Origin: Jannaschia seohaensis
Lineage (GTDB): Bacteria; Pseudomonadota; Alphaproteobacteria; Rhodobacterales; Rhodobacteraceae
Direction of reading: 5' to 3'
Assembly (NCBI RefSeq): GCF_900116765.1
Contig: NZ_UETC01000012.1
Coordinates: forward strand, 1-64,000
DNA length: 64,000 nucleotides
This document shows positions 20,231-29,475 of this stretch, piece by piece. Both the position numbers and the translations under genes were made by a program. The notes below the pieces were generated by a model. It was not told where the DNA came from and did not search any database. It was given only the letters and a program-made list of their open reading frames with translations. How positions within the stretch are numbered: the first letter of the stretch is position 1; each line of letters opens with the position of its first letter.

Positions 20231-21049
20231 ATGACCTACGAGCCGCCGAAAGTCTGGCAGAACACCCAATCCGGCGGGAAGTTCGCGTCGATCAATCGTC
20301 CGGTGTCGGGCCCGACCCATGACAAGGATCTGCCAGTCGGCGCGCATCCCTATCAGCTCTACTCGCAGGCCACGCCGAACGGCGTGAAGGTGACGATGCT
20401 CTTCGAGGAGCTGATCGAGGCCGGCTACCCGGTGGAATACGACGCCTGGCTGATCGACATCGGCAAGGGCGAACAGTTCTCCTCGGGCTTCGTCGACGTG
20501 AACCCCAATTCCAAGATCCCCGCGCTCTTCGACCGCACCGACGGCGCCAATGTTCGCGTCTTCGAGAGCGGCGCGATCCTGCTGCACCTGGCCGAGCGCT
20601 ATAACGCCTTCCTGGGCGACAGCCGGCCCGAGATGCTGTCCTGGCTGTTCTGGCAGATGGGATCCGCGCCGTTCCTGGGCGGGGGCTTCGGTCATTTCTA
20701 TGCCTACGCGCCGGAAAAATACGAATACCCGATCAATCGTTACGCGATGGAATCGAAGCGCCAACTCCATGTCCTGGAGGAGCGCTTGCAGGAGGTGCCC
20801 TGGGTCGCGGGCGAGAGCTATTCCATCGCCGACATGGCGATCTGGCCCTGGTATGGCCAGCTCTGCCTCGGGCGGCTCTATAACGCGGCGGAGTTCCTTT
20901 CCGTCTCGGACTATCCGCATGTGATGGAATGGGCCGAGCGGATCGACGCCCGCCCCGCCGTGCAGCGCGGGCGGGCGGTGAACCGGATCTCCGGGGATGA
21001 CGATGCGCTGAAGCTGCGGGAGCGGCACTCGCGGGACGACTTTAAATAG
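20231..21049 (+). CDS. yghU: Glutathione-dependent disulfide-bond oxidoreductase, YghU type
   Basis: This 272-residue glutathione S-transferase homologue belongs to the Nu class (YghU/YfcG). It has a long N-terminal extension before the thioredoxin-like domain, the glutathione-binding region ATPNGVKVTMLFEEL near residue 50, PNSKIPALFD, and VFESGAILLHLAE (SNAIL/TRAP-like motif), then an all-helical C-terminal domain with YSIADMAIWPW. Nu-class enzymes reduce disulfides with two bound glutathiones. Length is close to the E. coli protein (288). Confidence 0.92.
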   Translation: MTYEPPKVWQNTQSGGKFASINRPVSGPTHDKDLPVGAHPYQLYSQATPNGVKVTMLFEELIEAGYPVEYDAWLIDIGKGEQFSSGFVDVNPNSKIPALFDRTDGANVRVFESGAILLHLAERYNAFLGDSRPEMLSWLFWQMGSAPFLGGGFGHFYAYAPEKYEYPINRYAMESKRQLHVLEERLQEVPWVAGESYSIADMAIWPWYGQLCLGRLYNAAEFLSVSDYPHVMEWAERIDARPAVQRGRAVNRISGDDDALKLRERHSRDDFK

Positions 21050-21055
21050 GGATCG

Positions 21056-21134
21056 AACCGGGCTTGCGCCCGGTCCGACCCGCCGGGGGGCTTTGCCCCC
21101 CGGACCCCCCAGGATATTTGGACAGGGAAGAAAA
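21056..21134. repeat. GC-rich hairpin intergenic repeat (copy 3) after a gene-end hairpin
   Basis: ACCGGGC-TTGC-GCCCGGT (21056-21073) is a likely stem for the end of the yghU transcript. It is followed by the repeat stem CCGGGGGGC-TTT-GCCCCCCGG (21083-21103) and the CCCCCCAGGATATTTGGACA signature with AGGGAAGAAAA. The last bases come within 12 bases of the moaB start region. Confidence 0.75.
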
Positions 21135-21146
21135 ATGGGGGTGCGC

Positions 21147-21677
21147 ATGTCCGATCGATCTTTCCTGCCGTGCCGGATCGCAGTCTTGACCGTGTCGGAC
21201 ACCCGCACGCCGGCGGACGACCGCTCCGGCGACACGTTAGTCGCGCGGTTGGAGCAAGCGGGCCATATCTTGGCCGACCGGGCGATCTGTCCCGACGACC
21301 GCGCTGCCATTGGCGAGCATCTGACGCGCTGGATCGAGCAGCCGGAGGTCGATGTGGTGATCTCGACCGGGGGCACCGGCCTGACCGGCCGGGACGTGAC
21401 CGTCGAAGCGCATCGCGATGTCTACGAGAAGGAGATCGATGCCTTCGGCACGGTTTTCACGATCGTCTCCATGAAGAAGATCGGCACCTCGGCCGTGCAG
21501 TCCCGCGCCTGCGCGGGTGTCGCGGGCGGAACCTATCTCTTCGCGCTGCCGGGCTCGCCGGGGGCCTGCAAGGACGCCTGGGACGAGATCCTGGTCCATC
21601 AGCTCGACTACAGGCACATGCCCTGCAACTTCGTCGAGATCATGCCGCGGCTCGACGAGCATCTGCGACGGAAATGA
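21147..21677 (+). CDS. moaB: Molybdenum cofactor biosynthesis protein B
   Basis: The 176-residue product belongs to the MoaB/MogA family, which binds molybdopterin and can adenylate it before molybdenum insertion. Signature motifs are LTVSDTRTPADDRSGD near residue 14, STGGTGLTGRDVT near residue 70, and ALPGSPGACKDAWDEI. The start MSDRSFLP was preferred over the ATG four codons upstream because it lacks the repeat-derived sequence. A flavin or molybdenum enzyme partner is not adjacent. Confidence 0.93.
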   Translation: MSDRSFLPCRIAVLTVSDTRTPADDRSGDTLVARLEQAGHILADRAICPDDRAAIGEHLTRWIEQPEVDVVISTGGTGLTGRDVTVEAHRDVYEKEIDAFGTVFTIVSMKKIGTSAVQSRACAGVAGGTYLFALPGSPGACKDAWDEILVHQLDYRHMPCNFVEIMPRLDEHLRRK

Positions 21678-21750
21678 CGCGCACGAATGTGTGACTTTGG
21701 ATAACCTGAGCCCTGACCCTATCTGACGGGGGCCACCCTCCGGAGTCCTT

Positions 21751-23208
21751 ATGCGTTTCCTCGGCCGAAGCCTGACCGCCCTGTTCCTCGCCGCCCTGAC
21801 CCTGGCTCTCTTCGCCTGGGCGGGGCAGATCGTCTACACCGCCCGCCAGGCGCAGGAGGAGGACGGCCGTCGCAGCCCCCCGGTGCGCGAGCGGGTGCTG
21901 GCCGCCAATGTCGTGACCGCCGAGCCGCAGGAGATCGTTCCCGTCCTGACCGCCTTCGGCGAGGTTCGGGCCCGGCGTGTGCTGGAGCTGCGCGCGCCCG
22001 TGGGCGGCCGGGTGGTGGAGCTGGCCGACGGCTTCGAGGAAGGCGGGCGGGTCGAGGCCGGGCAGGTGCTGATGCGGATCGACCCCGCTTCGGCCGAGAG
22101 CGCGCTGGCCGTCGCCCGCGCGGACCTCGCCGGGGCGGAGGCCGAGGCGCGGGACGCGGCGCGGTCGCTGGAGCTGGCCCGCGCGGAGCTGGCCGGGGCC
22201 GAGGCGCAGCGCGACCTCCAGGCCCGGGCCTTGCAGCGGCAGGTCGATCTGAGCGCGCGAGGCGTGGGCGCCGCCGCGACCCGGGAGCAGGCGGAACTGG
22301 CGCTTGCCAGTGCCGAGCAGACGATCCTGACGCGGCGCGGCGCCGTGGCCTCCGCCGAGACCCGCGTGGACAGCGCCGCGCTTGCCATCGACCGCGCACG
22401 CATCGCCCTGGCCGAGGCGGAGCGCGACGTGGCCGACCGGGTGCTTGAGGCCGAGTTCGCGGGCACCCTCTCGGAGGTTTCGATCCAGGCCGGGGGGCTC
22501 GTCTCGGCCAACGAACAGGTCGCGTCGCTGATCGACCCGACCGATCTGGAAGTGTCCTTCCGTCTCTCGGCGGCGGAGCATGCGCGTCTGTTGGACCGCG
22601 ACGGCGCACTGGTCGGCGCGCCGGTCGCGGCGGTGCTGGACGTTCTGGGGCTGGACCTGGAAGCCACCGGCCGTATCACCCGCGAGGCGCCCGCCGTGGG
22701 CGAGGGGCAGACGGGCCGCGTCGTCTTCGCCAAGCTGGAGGGCGCGCGCGGCTTCCGCCCCGGCGATTTCGTCCGGGTCGCGGTCGAGGAGCCGGCATTG
22801 GCCCGGGCGATCCGGCTTCCGGCGACGGCGCTCTCCGCGCAGGGGCACGTCCTCGCCTTGGGGGAAGACGACCGGCTGGAAGAGGTTGAGGTCACGCTGC
22901 TGCGCCGGCAGGGCGATGACGTGATCGTGCGGGGGCCGCTTGCAGGGCGGGATGTGGTGGCCACGCGGACGCCGGTCCTGGGGGAAGGCATCAAGGTGCG
23001 CCCGCTGCGGCCCGGATCCGCCGAAGAGACGCCCGCCGGGCCCGAGATGGTCGCGCTCGACCCGGAGCGGCGTGCCCGGATCGTCGCCTATATCGAGGGC
23101 AACACCCGGATGCCCGGCGACGTCAAACAGCGCCTGCTGACGCAGCTTGAGGCGGACGAGGTGCCCGCCGCGGTGGTCACGCGCATCGAAGGCCGGATGG
23201 GCGGCTGA
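21751..23208 (+). CDS. RND efflux periplasmic adaptor (membrane fusion protein)
   Basis: The 485-residue protein is the periplasmic bridge of an RND pump. It has an N-terminal membrane anchor (LFLAALTLALFAWAGQIVY), a lipoyl half-motif GGRVVELADGFEEGGRVEAG, an alanine/glutamate-rich coiled-coil hairpin at about residues 120-225, the second lipoyl half around LEAEFAGTLSEVSIQAG, a beta-barrel region and an extended C-terminal tail with EGNTRMPGDVKQRLL that is longer than usual. Its TGA overlaps the permease ATG by one base (TGATG), so the two are co-translated. Confidence 0.93.
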   Translation: MRFLGRSLTALFLAALTLALFAWAGQIVYTARQAQEEDGRRSPPVRERVLAANVVTAEPQEIVPVLTAFGEVRARRVLELRAPVGGRVVELADGFEEGGRVEAGQVLMRIDPASAESALAVARADLAGAEAEARDAARSLELARAELAGAEAQRDLQARALQRQVDLSARGVGAAATREQAELALASAEQTILTRRGAVASAETRVDSAALAIDRARIALAEAERDVADRVLEAEFAGTLSEVSIQAGGLVSANEQVASLIDPTDLEVSFRLSAAEHARLLDRDGALVGAPVAAVLDVLGLDLEATGRITREAPAVGEGQTGRVVFAKLEGARGFRPGDFVRVAVEEPALARAIRLPATALSAQGHVLALGEDDRLEEVEVTLLRRQGDDVIVRGPLAGRDVVATRTPVLGEGIKVRPLRPGSAEETPAGPEMVALDPERRARIVAYIEGNTRMPGDVKQRLLTQLEADEVPAAVVTRIEGRMGG

Positions 23209-26200
23209 TGGGCCTCCTGGGCTACTTCACGCGTCACCGCACCATCGCGAACCTGCTGATGGTGCTGATGGTCGCGGCGGGCATCGCCGCCATCCCCAAC
23301 ATGCGGGCGCAGTTCTTCCCCGATGTGGTGGTCGAGGACGTCACCGTCTCCGTCCGCTGGGAGGGGGCGGGCGCCGAGGACGTGGATCTCGGCATCGTCC
23401 AGCTGCTGGAGCCGGCCTTGCTTGCCGTCGACGGCGTCGCCGATAGCGACGCGGAGGCGCGGGAGGGCCGGGCCTCGATCCGGCTGGAATTCGAGCCCGG
23501 CCGTGACCTGACGACGGCCGCCGACGATGTGCAGGCCGCGGTCGACGGCGTGACAGGCTTGCCCGAGGGGATCGACGACCCCGAGGTGCGGCAGGCGCGC
23601 TGGTTCGACCGGGTCACGGATGTGATCGTCACGGGGCCTGTGGGGCCGGACCAGATCGCCCGTATCACGGACGAGTTCGTCGCGCGCCTTTTTGAGGCGG
23701 GCGTCACGCGGACCTCGATCCGGGGCGTGGCCGCGCCGGAGGTGGTGGTCGAGGTGCCGACCGCCAACCTCCTGCGCTACGACATCACCATGGCCGAGAT
23801 CGCGCAGGCCATCGAGGGTCAGGTCCAGGCCGATCCCGCGGGCGACGTGCAGGGGGCGAACGCTCGGGTGCGCACCGGCTCCGCCCGGCGCGAGGCGGCG
23901 GATATCGCGGCGATCGTCATCCGCCGGGACGCCGCGGGCGCTGCCCTGACCGTGGGCGACGTGGGCCGGATCGTCGCCGAGGGCGTCGACCGGGAGCGCG
24001 CCTATTTCGTGGGCGCGAACCCCGCCATGTCCGTCCGCGTCGACCGCACCGCCGAGGGCGACGCCATCGCCATCCAGTCCCAGGTCGAGGCGGTGGCCGA
24101 GGCGGTCATGGCCGACGCGCCCGAGGGCGTGACCATCGACCTGATCCGCACCCGCTCCGAGGCGATCACGGGCCGGATCGGCATCCTGCTCGACAACGCG
24201 CTGCTGGGGCTGGCGCTGGTCGTGGGCCTGCTGTTTCTGTTCCTGAACGCCCGCACGGCCTTCTGGGTCGCCGCGGGCATTCCCGTTGCGCTGACCGCCT
24301 CTATCGCGCTGATGTGGGCGGCGGGGCTGACGATCAACATGATCTCGCTCTTCGCGCTGATCATCACGCTGGGCATCGTGGTGGACGACGCCATCGTCGT
24401 GGGCGAACACGCGGATTTCCGGGCGCGCAGGCTGGGCGAGGCCCCCTTTGACGCGGCCGAGAACGCGGCGCGGCGGATGTTCACGCCCGTCTTCTCGGCG
24501 ACGCTGACCACGATCATCGCCTTCTTCGGCCTCGTCGCTATCGGCGGCCGATTTGGCGACCTGATCGCGGACATCCCTTTCACCGTGATCGTGGTGCTGA
24601 TCGCCTCGCTGGTCGAATGCTTCCTGATCCTGCCGCACCACATGGCCGGGGCGCTCAAGCATCGCGCGCGGGAGGCGTGGTACGATTGGCCCTCGCGGAC
24701 CGTGAACCGCGGCTTCGACTGGGTGCGCGGGACGCTGTTCCGTCCCTTGATGCGGCTCTGCATCTGGGCGCGCTACCCGGTTCTGGCCGGGGCCTTTGTG
24801 CTGCTGGCCAGCCAGGCCGCGCTGTTCCTGAGCGGCGAGGTGCAGTGGCGCTTCTTCAACGCGCCCGAGCGGGGCTCCGTCACCGGAAACTTCGCGATGG
24901 CCGACGGCGCCACCCGCGAGGACACGCTGGCCCAGATGCGGGAATTGCAGCGCGCCACGCGCGAGCTGGGCGAGAAATACGAGGCCGAGTATGGCGTCAA
25001 TCCGGTCGCCTTCATGCTGGCTGAGATCGGCGGCAATTCCGGCCGCTCGCTGCCCTCGGCCGAGGACAAGGACCCGGACCAGCTGGGCGCCATCTCGATC
25101 GAGCTGATCGACGCCGATCTGCGGCCCTATTCCTCCTTCCAGTTCGTCGGCGAGCTTCAGGACGCCGCGCGCCAGCTGCCGTTGACGGAGGAAATCAGCT
25201 TTCGAGGCTGGCGCTCCGGCCCCGGGGGCGACGCGCTCTCGGTCGAATTCACGGGCGCCGACTCGACCACGCTGAAGGCCGCCGCCGAGGCGCTGAAGCA
25301 GGCCGTCGCGCGGATCCCCGAGGTCTCCGGCGTCGAGGACAGCCTGCCCTATGATAAAGACGAGCTGATCCTGGAACTGACCCCGCAGGGCGAGGCGCTG
25401 GGCTTCGACATCGACGCGCTGGGCCGCACCCTCCGGGACCGGCTGGCGGGGATCGAGGCGGCGACCTTCCCGGTCGGCCCTCGCACCGGCGCCATCCGGG
25501 TCGAGCTGCCCGAAGGCGAGATCCGCGCCGACTTCCTCGAAACCATGCGCCTGACCGCGCCCTCGGGCGGGGATGTCGCCTTGTCGGATATCGTGACTGT
25601 GCGGGTCCAGTCCGGCTTCGCCACCATCGCGCGGCAGAACGGGGTGCAGGTCGTCTCCGTCTCCGGCGACATCACCCAGGACGACGCCGCCCGCGCCAAC
25701 GCGGTGCGGGCCCAGATCGCCGACGAGATCCTTCCCGAAATCGCCGCGGTCCATCAGGTGAACTACACGCTTGGCGGCCTCGCTGAGCAGGAGCGCGACT
25801 TCCTGACCGACGCGACCGTGGGCCTCGTGGCCTGCCTCCTGGGCATCTATCTCGTACTGGCCTGGATCTTCTCCAGCTGGACGCGCCCGGCCGTGATCAT
25901 GGCCGTCATTCCCTTCGGCCTGATCGGCGCGATCTGGGGGCATTACGTCTGGGAGGTGCCGCTCAGCATGTTCTCGGTCGTGGGGCTGATCGGGATGACC
26001 GGGATCATCATCAACGATTCGATCGTGCTGGTGACGACCGTGGACGAATATTCCAAGGAGCGCGCCCTGATCCCCGCCATCGTCGACGCGGTTTGCGACC
26101 GTCTGCGCCCGATCCTGCTGACGACCCTGACCACGGTGCTGGGCCTCGCCCCACTGCTCTACGAGACATCGTCCCAGGCGCAATTCCTGCGGCCGACCGT

Positions 26201-26579
26201 CATCACGCTCAGCTACGGGCTGGGCTTCGGCATGGTGCTGGTGCTCGTGCTGGTCCCGGCGATCCTGGCCATGGGCCACGACATCGGGCGGGCGGCGTCG
26301 GCGCTGCGCCGTCTGCTGAAGCTGCCCGGGCGGGGCAGGGGACGCGGCGTGGGGCTGGCGGGGCTGGTGCTCGGCGCCGTCATCGTCAATTGGGGCTTCG
26401 TGACGCTGGGCCTGACGCTGATCGAGGGGCAGCCCCTCGGCCCGCTGGGCCAGATCATCCCCGCCGGAGTCCCGGCCGCCTTCGCCGCGTTCCTGGCGGG
26501 CACGGCGGCGCTGCTGCTGGCGGCCTGGCTGGTCGGCGCGGTTCTGCTCGCGCGCCGCCGCAGGCCTGCCCGCGCATGA
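23208..26579 (+). CDS. RND-family efflux permease (AcrB/MexF-like, HAE1)
   Basis: This 1123-residue inner-membrane transporter has the two-fold RND layout: TM1 after LGYFTRHRTIANLL, a large periplasmic loop, the TM2-TM6 block with ALIITLGIVVDDAIVVGEHA (the proton-relay DD motif), a hydrophilic centre, a second periplasmic loop and the TM7-TM12 block ending LSYGLGFGMVLVLVLVPAIL. The C-terminal tail adds two more hydrophobic stretches (LVLGAVIVNWGFVTLGLTL and AAFLAGTAALLLAAWLVGAV), about 80 residues beyond the usual end. No outer-membrane TolC partner and no regulator are adjacent, so it probably uses a shared channel. Confidence 0.94.
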   Translation: MGLLGYFTRHRTIANLLMVLMVAAGIAAIPNMRAQFFPDVVVEDVTVSVRWEGAGAEDVDLGIVQLLEPALLAVDGVADSDAEAREGRASIRLEFEPGRDLTTAADDVQAAVDGVTGLPEGIDDPEVRQARWFDRVTDVIVTGPVGPDQIARITDEFVARLFEAGVTRTSIRGVAAPEVVVEVPTANLLRYDITMAEIAQAIEGQVQADPAGDVQGANARVRTGSARREAADIAAIVIRRDAAGAALTVGDVGRIVAEGVDRERAYFVGANPAMSVRVDRTAEGDAIAIQSQVEAVAEAVMADAPEGVTIDLIRTRSEAITGRIGILLDNALLGLALVVGLLFLFLNARTAFWVAAGIPVALTASIALMWAAGLTINMISLFALIITLGIVVDDAIVVGEHADFRARRLGEAPFDAAENAARRMFTPVFSATLTTIIAFFGLVAIGGRFGDLIADIPFTVIVVLIASLVECFLILPHHMAGALKHRAREAWYDWPSRTVNRGFDWVRGTLFRPLMRLCIWARYPVLAGAFVLLASQAALFLSGEVQWRFFNAPERGSVTGNFAMADGATREDTLAQMRELQRATRELGEKYEAEYGVNPVAFMLAEIGGNSGRSLPSAEDKDPDQLGAISIELIDADLRPYSSFQFVGELQDAARQLPLTEEISFRGWRSGPGGDALSVEFTGADSTTLKAAAEALKQAVARIPEVSGVEDSLPYDKDELILELTPQGEALGFDIDALGRTLRDRLAGIEAATFPVGPRTGAIRVELPEGEIRADFLETMRLTAPSGGDVALSDIVTVRVQSGFATIARQNGVQVVSVSGDITQDDAARANAVRAQIADEILPEIAAVHQVNYTLGGLAEQERDFLTDATVGLVACLLGIYLVLAWIFSSWTRPAVIMAVIPFGLIGAIWGHYVWEVPLSMFSVVGLIGMTGIIINDSIVLVTTVDEYSKERALIPAIVDAVCDRLRPILLTTLTTVLGLAPLLYETSSQAQFLRPTVITLSYGLGFGMVLVLVLVPAILAMGHDIGRAASALRRLLKLPGRGRGRGVGLAGLVLGAVIVNWGFVTLGLTLIEGQPLGPLGQIIPAGVPAAFAAFLAGTAALLLAAWLVGAVLLARRRRPARA

Positions 26580-26583
26580 CGGT

Positions 26584-26629
26584 CCTTCTTCTGGCCGGAA
26601 ATACTCCGGGGTCCGGGGCAGAGCCCCGG
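26584..26629. repeat. GC-rich hairpin intergenic repeat (copy 4)
   Basis: TTCTTCTGGCCGGAAATACT is followed by the perfect stem CCGGGGC-AGA-GCCCCGG at 26613-26629. It lies between the converging efflux permease and YbjN genes and is a clear relative of the copy at 20151. Confidence 0.8.
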
Positions 26630-26645
26630 CCCGCTCCCGGTCGGG

Positions 26646-27152
26646 TCAGGCGCGCCCGTAGGCTTCCGCGATCGCAATCTGCATCGCATCGGTGGGCGCC
26701 CGCCCGCCCCAGCAGACCAGTTGGAAGGCCGGGTAGAACCGCTCGCCGGCCAGGATCCCCTCGGCCACCATGCGGTTGATCTGTTCGACCCCGGCCGAGG
26801 CCCCGCCGGCCAGGACCAGCCCGTAGCGATAGACCATCAGCGCCTGATCCGGCCAGAAGGCGAAGGCTCCGGTCCAGCACTGCTCGTTGACGAGGTTCAT
26901 CAGCTCGAACAGGCGCGGGTGGCTGTCCGTCGGCGGCTCCATCTCGAAGCAGCAGACCATTCGGAGCGTTTCGTCCGCCTCCGACCAGGCCAGCGTCACG
27001 GAGTAGCTGCGCCACTGCCCTTCCACCACCATCGCGATCTGATCGTCGCCGACCCGGTCGAACTCCCACTCGTGGGAGAGGGCGACCGTCTCGACCAGGT
27101 CGATCGGATGCAGGTCGCCGGTCTCGGCGAATTGCTGGCGTTCGTGCATCAT
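26646..27152 (-). CDS. YbjN domain-containing protein
   Basis: The 168-residue cytoplasmic protein matches the YbjN family (distant type III secretion chaperone-like fold): W-R-S-Y-S-V-T-L near residue 45, then ELMNLVNEQCWTGAFAFWPD, and the C-terminal EQINRMVAEGILAGERFYPA helix. E. coli YbjN is linked to motility and stress regulation; here the function is unknown. The start MMHERQQF has GGAGG 7 bases upstream, so the longer open frame from 27317 is not used. It is divergent from the DUF3047 gene across about 200 bases. Confidence 0.82.
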   Translation of the reverse strand: MMHERQQFAETGDLHPIDLVETVALSHEWEFDRVGDDQIAMVVEGQWRSYSVTLAWSEADETLRMVCCFEMEPPTDSHPRLFELMNLVNEQCWTGAFAFWPDQALMVYRYGLVLAGGASAGVEQINRMVAEGILAGERFYPAFQLVCWGGRAPTDAMQIAIAEAYGRA

Positions 27153-27358
27153 CGGGGGACCTCCGCTGCTCTTGCCCGGCGCGCCCCCAGACCTTGTGAC
27201 CGGTCCGATCCATATGGGGAGCTGCGCGCCGTCCCTACCAAATATGGTGGGCCGCTCTGGGGAGGCTGTAAAGGCGGCGGGGCATCTTACCCACAACTTA
27301 TCGCCGCTCACGGCCATTTGAGGGGGCCGAAGGGGCCGCCGCCGCTACATCTCCGCGC

Positions 27359-27994
27359 ATGAAACGTCTGATTCTGGCTTTTGCCGTCTGCTTCGCCCTC
27401 CCTGCGCTCGCCTCGCCCCTCGCCTTCGACGGCTCCTGGCGGGAGCAGGGTTTCCTGCGTTTCTCCACGAATGACTACAAGCAGGCCGGCGGCACCCTGC
27501 AAGTGACCTCCGATGGGACCGTCTCGCTGCTCTGGCGGGCGGTGCCGGAGGGGCTCCGGGGCGCGAACGCCGCCGCCTGGAGCTGGACCGTGGCCGAATC
27601 GGTGCCCGCGACCGATCTGAGCCGCAAGGGCGGGGATGACCGTAACCTCGCCGTGTACTTCGCCTGGACCGATGCCGAGACGGCCGCCAAGGCCAACCCG
27701 AACCGCGCCGCCGCTCTGCTGCGCGACCCATCCACCCGGGTTATCGTCTATGTCTGGGGCGACGACGCCCCGCGCGGCACACTGCAAGACAGCCCCTACC
27801 TGCCCGGCCTGCGCACCATCGTGCTGCGCCAGGCGGGCACGGGGAAGCATAGCGAGCGCGTGGACCTCGCCGCCGATTATTCCCGCGCCTTCGGCGGCAG
27901 GCCCGGCGTGCTGGTCGGGATCGGCATCTCCGCCGATAGCGACGACACCGACACCCGCATCCGCGCTGCCATCTCCGCCCCCGTCTTGCGCTAG
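27359..27994 (+). CDS. Secreted DUF3047 family protein
   Basis: The 211-residue protein has a signal peptide (MKRLILAFAVCFALPALASP) and a periplasmic domain of the DUF3047 type, seen in WRAVPEG, the SWTVAESVPATDLSRKGGDD stretch near residue 78, and VIVYVWGDD. The role of this family is unknown. It is followed 46 bases later by the SDR dehydrogenase gene on the same strand. Confidence 0.75.
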   Translation: MKRLILAFAVCFALPALASPLAFDGSWREQGFLRFSTNDYKQAGGTLQVTSDGTVSLLWRAVPEGLRGANAAAWSWTVAESVPATDLSRKGGDDRNLAVYFAWTDAETAAKANPNRAAALLRDPSTRVIVYVWGDDAPRGTLQDSPYLPGLRTIVLRQAGTGKHSERVDLAADYSRAFGGRPGVLVGIGISADSDDTDTRIRAAISAPVLR

Positions 27995-28040
27995 GCGCGC
28001 GGCTCGCTACGGTCCCGCCCGGAAACAGGGAGGGTGGGAT

Positions 28041-28799
28041 ATGGACCTGGCAGGCAGCGTCGCGGCGATCACAGGCGGGGCGGGGGGACTTGGCGCGGCG
28101 ACGGCGCGGCATCTGGCCGAGGCCGGGGCGCGCGTGGCGATCCTGGACCTGGACGAGGGCGGCGCGGCCCTGGCCGATGACCTGGGCGGCAGCTTCCACA
28201 AGCTCGACGTGACCGACGCGGCGGCTTGCGCGGCCGTTCTGGGCGAGGTCGCCGGAGATGGGCGCCTGGACCTGATGGTCAATTGCGCGGGGATCGCGCC
28301 CGCGGCCAAGACCGTGGGAAAACACGGAGCCCACGACCCGGCGCTCTTCGCCAAGGTGATTTCGATCAACCTGCTGGGCAGCTTCCACTGCGCTTCGGCC
28401 GCCGCTGCGATCATGGCCGCGCAGGAGGGGCGCGGTCCCGACGGGGAGCGGGGGGTGATCGTCAACACCGCCTCCATTGCCGCCTTCGAGGGGCAGATCG
28501 GGCAGGCGGCCTATGCGGCCTCCAAGGGCGGTGTGGCCGGAATGACCCTGCCGATGGCGCGGGATCTGGCGCCGCTGGGTATCCGCGTCGTCTCCATCGC
28601 GCCGGGCCTGTTCCTGACGCCTATGCTCAAGGGCCTCCCGCAGGAAGTGCAGGACAGCCTCGGCGCGCAGGTGCCTTATCCGCCGCGCTTGGGCGATCCG
28701 GCGGAGTTCGCCTCGCTTGTGGGCCACATCGCGACCAATCCGATGCTGAACGGCGCGACACTGCGCCTGGACGGGGCGATTCGTCTCGCCCCGCGATGA
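28041..28799 (+). CDS. Short-chain dehydrogenase, HSD10-like 3-hydroxyacyl-CoA dehydrogenase
   Basis: This 252-residue SDR has the NAD-binding TGGAGGLGAATARHLAE near residue 11, D-L-D for NAD preference, NCAGIAPAA, and the catalytic Ser-Tyr-Lys in NTASIAAF and YAASKGGV. Sequence flow (ATARHLAEAGA, INLLGSFHC, FLTPMLKGLP, YPPRLGDPAEFA) resembles HSD17B10-type enzymes that oxidise 3-hydroxyacyl-CoA, including 2-methyl-branched substrates. Its TGA overlaps the ATG of the acetyltransferase (ATGA at 28796), so they are coupled. Confidence 0.9.
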   Translation: MDLAGSVAAITGGAGGLGAATARHLAEAGARVAILDLDEGGAALADDLGGSFHKLDVTDAAACAAVLGEVAGDGRLDLMVNCAGIAPAAKTVGKHGAHDPALFAKVISINLLGSFHCASAAAAIMAAQEGRGPDGERGVIVNTASIAAFEGQIGQAAYAASKGGVAGMTLPMARDLAPLGIRVVSIAPGLFLTPMLKGLPQEVQDSLGAQVPYPPRLGDPAEFASLVGHIATNPMLNGATLRLDGAIRLAPR

Positions 28800-29461
28800 G
28801 CCTGCGGGACTGGCGGCCGCTCGGGTTCGCGCCGCCGGCCGCGATGGCCGGGCGCTATGCGCGATTGGAGCGGCTGGCACCGGAGCACGCCGAAGCGCTG
28901 CACGCCGCCAACCGCGCGGACCCCGAGATGTGGCGCTTTCTTGGGTATGGCCCGTTCGCGACGCTCGCGGCCTATCGGGACTGGGTGGCGGGCGCGTCGG
29001 TCGCGGAGGATCCGGTCTTCTACGCGATTCGCGGCGCCGGGGATTGGGCCGGTGTGGCGAGTTGGCTGCGGCTCGACCGGGCCAATGGGGTGATCGAGAT
29101 CGGCCATATCGCCCTGTCTGCCGGGTTGCAGCGGACGCCTGCGGCGACCGAGGCTATCCATCTGATGATCGACCACGCGATAGGTGCCGGCTTCCGCCGG
29201 GTCGAATGGAAGTGCAACGCCGCCAATGCCGCCAGCCGCCGGGCCGCCGCCCGATTCGGGTTTTCCTATGAGGGCACGTTCCGGCAGCACATGGTCGTGA
29301 AGGGCGAGAACCGGGACACGGCCTGGTTCTCGATTCTCGATCGGGATTGGCCGGCGCTGCGGCAGGCCCATCGCGCTTGGCTCGCACCCGAGACCTTCGA
29401 CGCGGAGGGGCGCCAGACGCGCAGCCTGTCCGCCGCGACTGCGCCCCTGTTGGCGCGGTAG
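28796..29461 (+). CDS. GNAT-family N-acetyltransferase (RimJ/RimL-like)
   Basis: The 221-residue protein resembles the RimJ/RimL branch: LERLAPEHAEALHAAN at the N-terminus, EIGHIALSAGLQRTPAATEAIHLMI for the acetyl-CoA pyrophosphate loop, and VEWKCNAANAASRRAAARFGFSYEG with the N-X3-S pattern. It presumably acetylates an alpha-amino group of a protein or small amine; the substrate is unknown. Overlap with the SDR gene suggests joint expression. Confidence 0.88.
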   Translation: MSLRDWRPLGFAPPAAMAGRYARLERLAPEHAEALHAANRADPEMWRFLGYGPFATLAAYRDWVAGASVAEDPVFYAIRGAGDWAGVASWLRLDRANGVIEIGHIALSAGLQRTPAATEAIHLMIDHAIGAGFRRVEWKCNAANAASRRAAARFGFSYEGTFRQHMVVKGENRDTAWFSILDRDWPALRQAHRAWLAPETFDAEGRQTRSLSAATAPLLAR

Positions 29462-29475
29462 CGCGGGCCGGGCGC

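Noticed and set aside
20151-21134. Repeat copies 2 and 3 as the ends of a composite transposon carrying yghU
   Set aside because: The same hairpin type recurs at several unrelated loci, is not in exact inverted orientation here, and no target-site duplication is visible.
23088-26279. A 1063-codon open frame on the minus strand inside the RND permease
   Set aside because: Composition is dominated by Gly, Arg, Asp and His with no hydrophobic core. It mirrors the codon bias of the permease on the plus strand.
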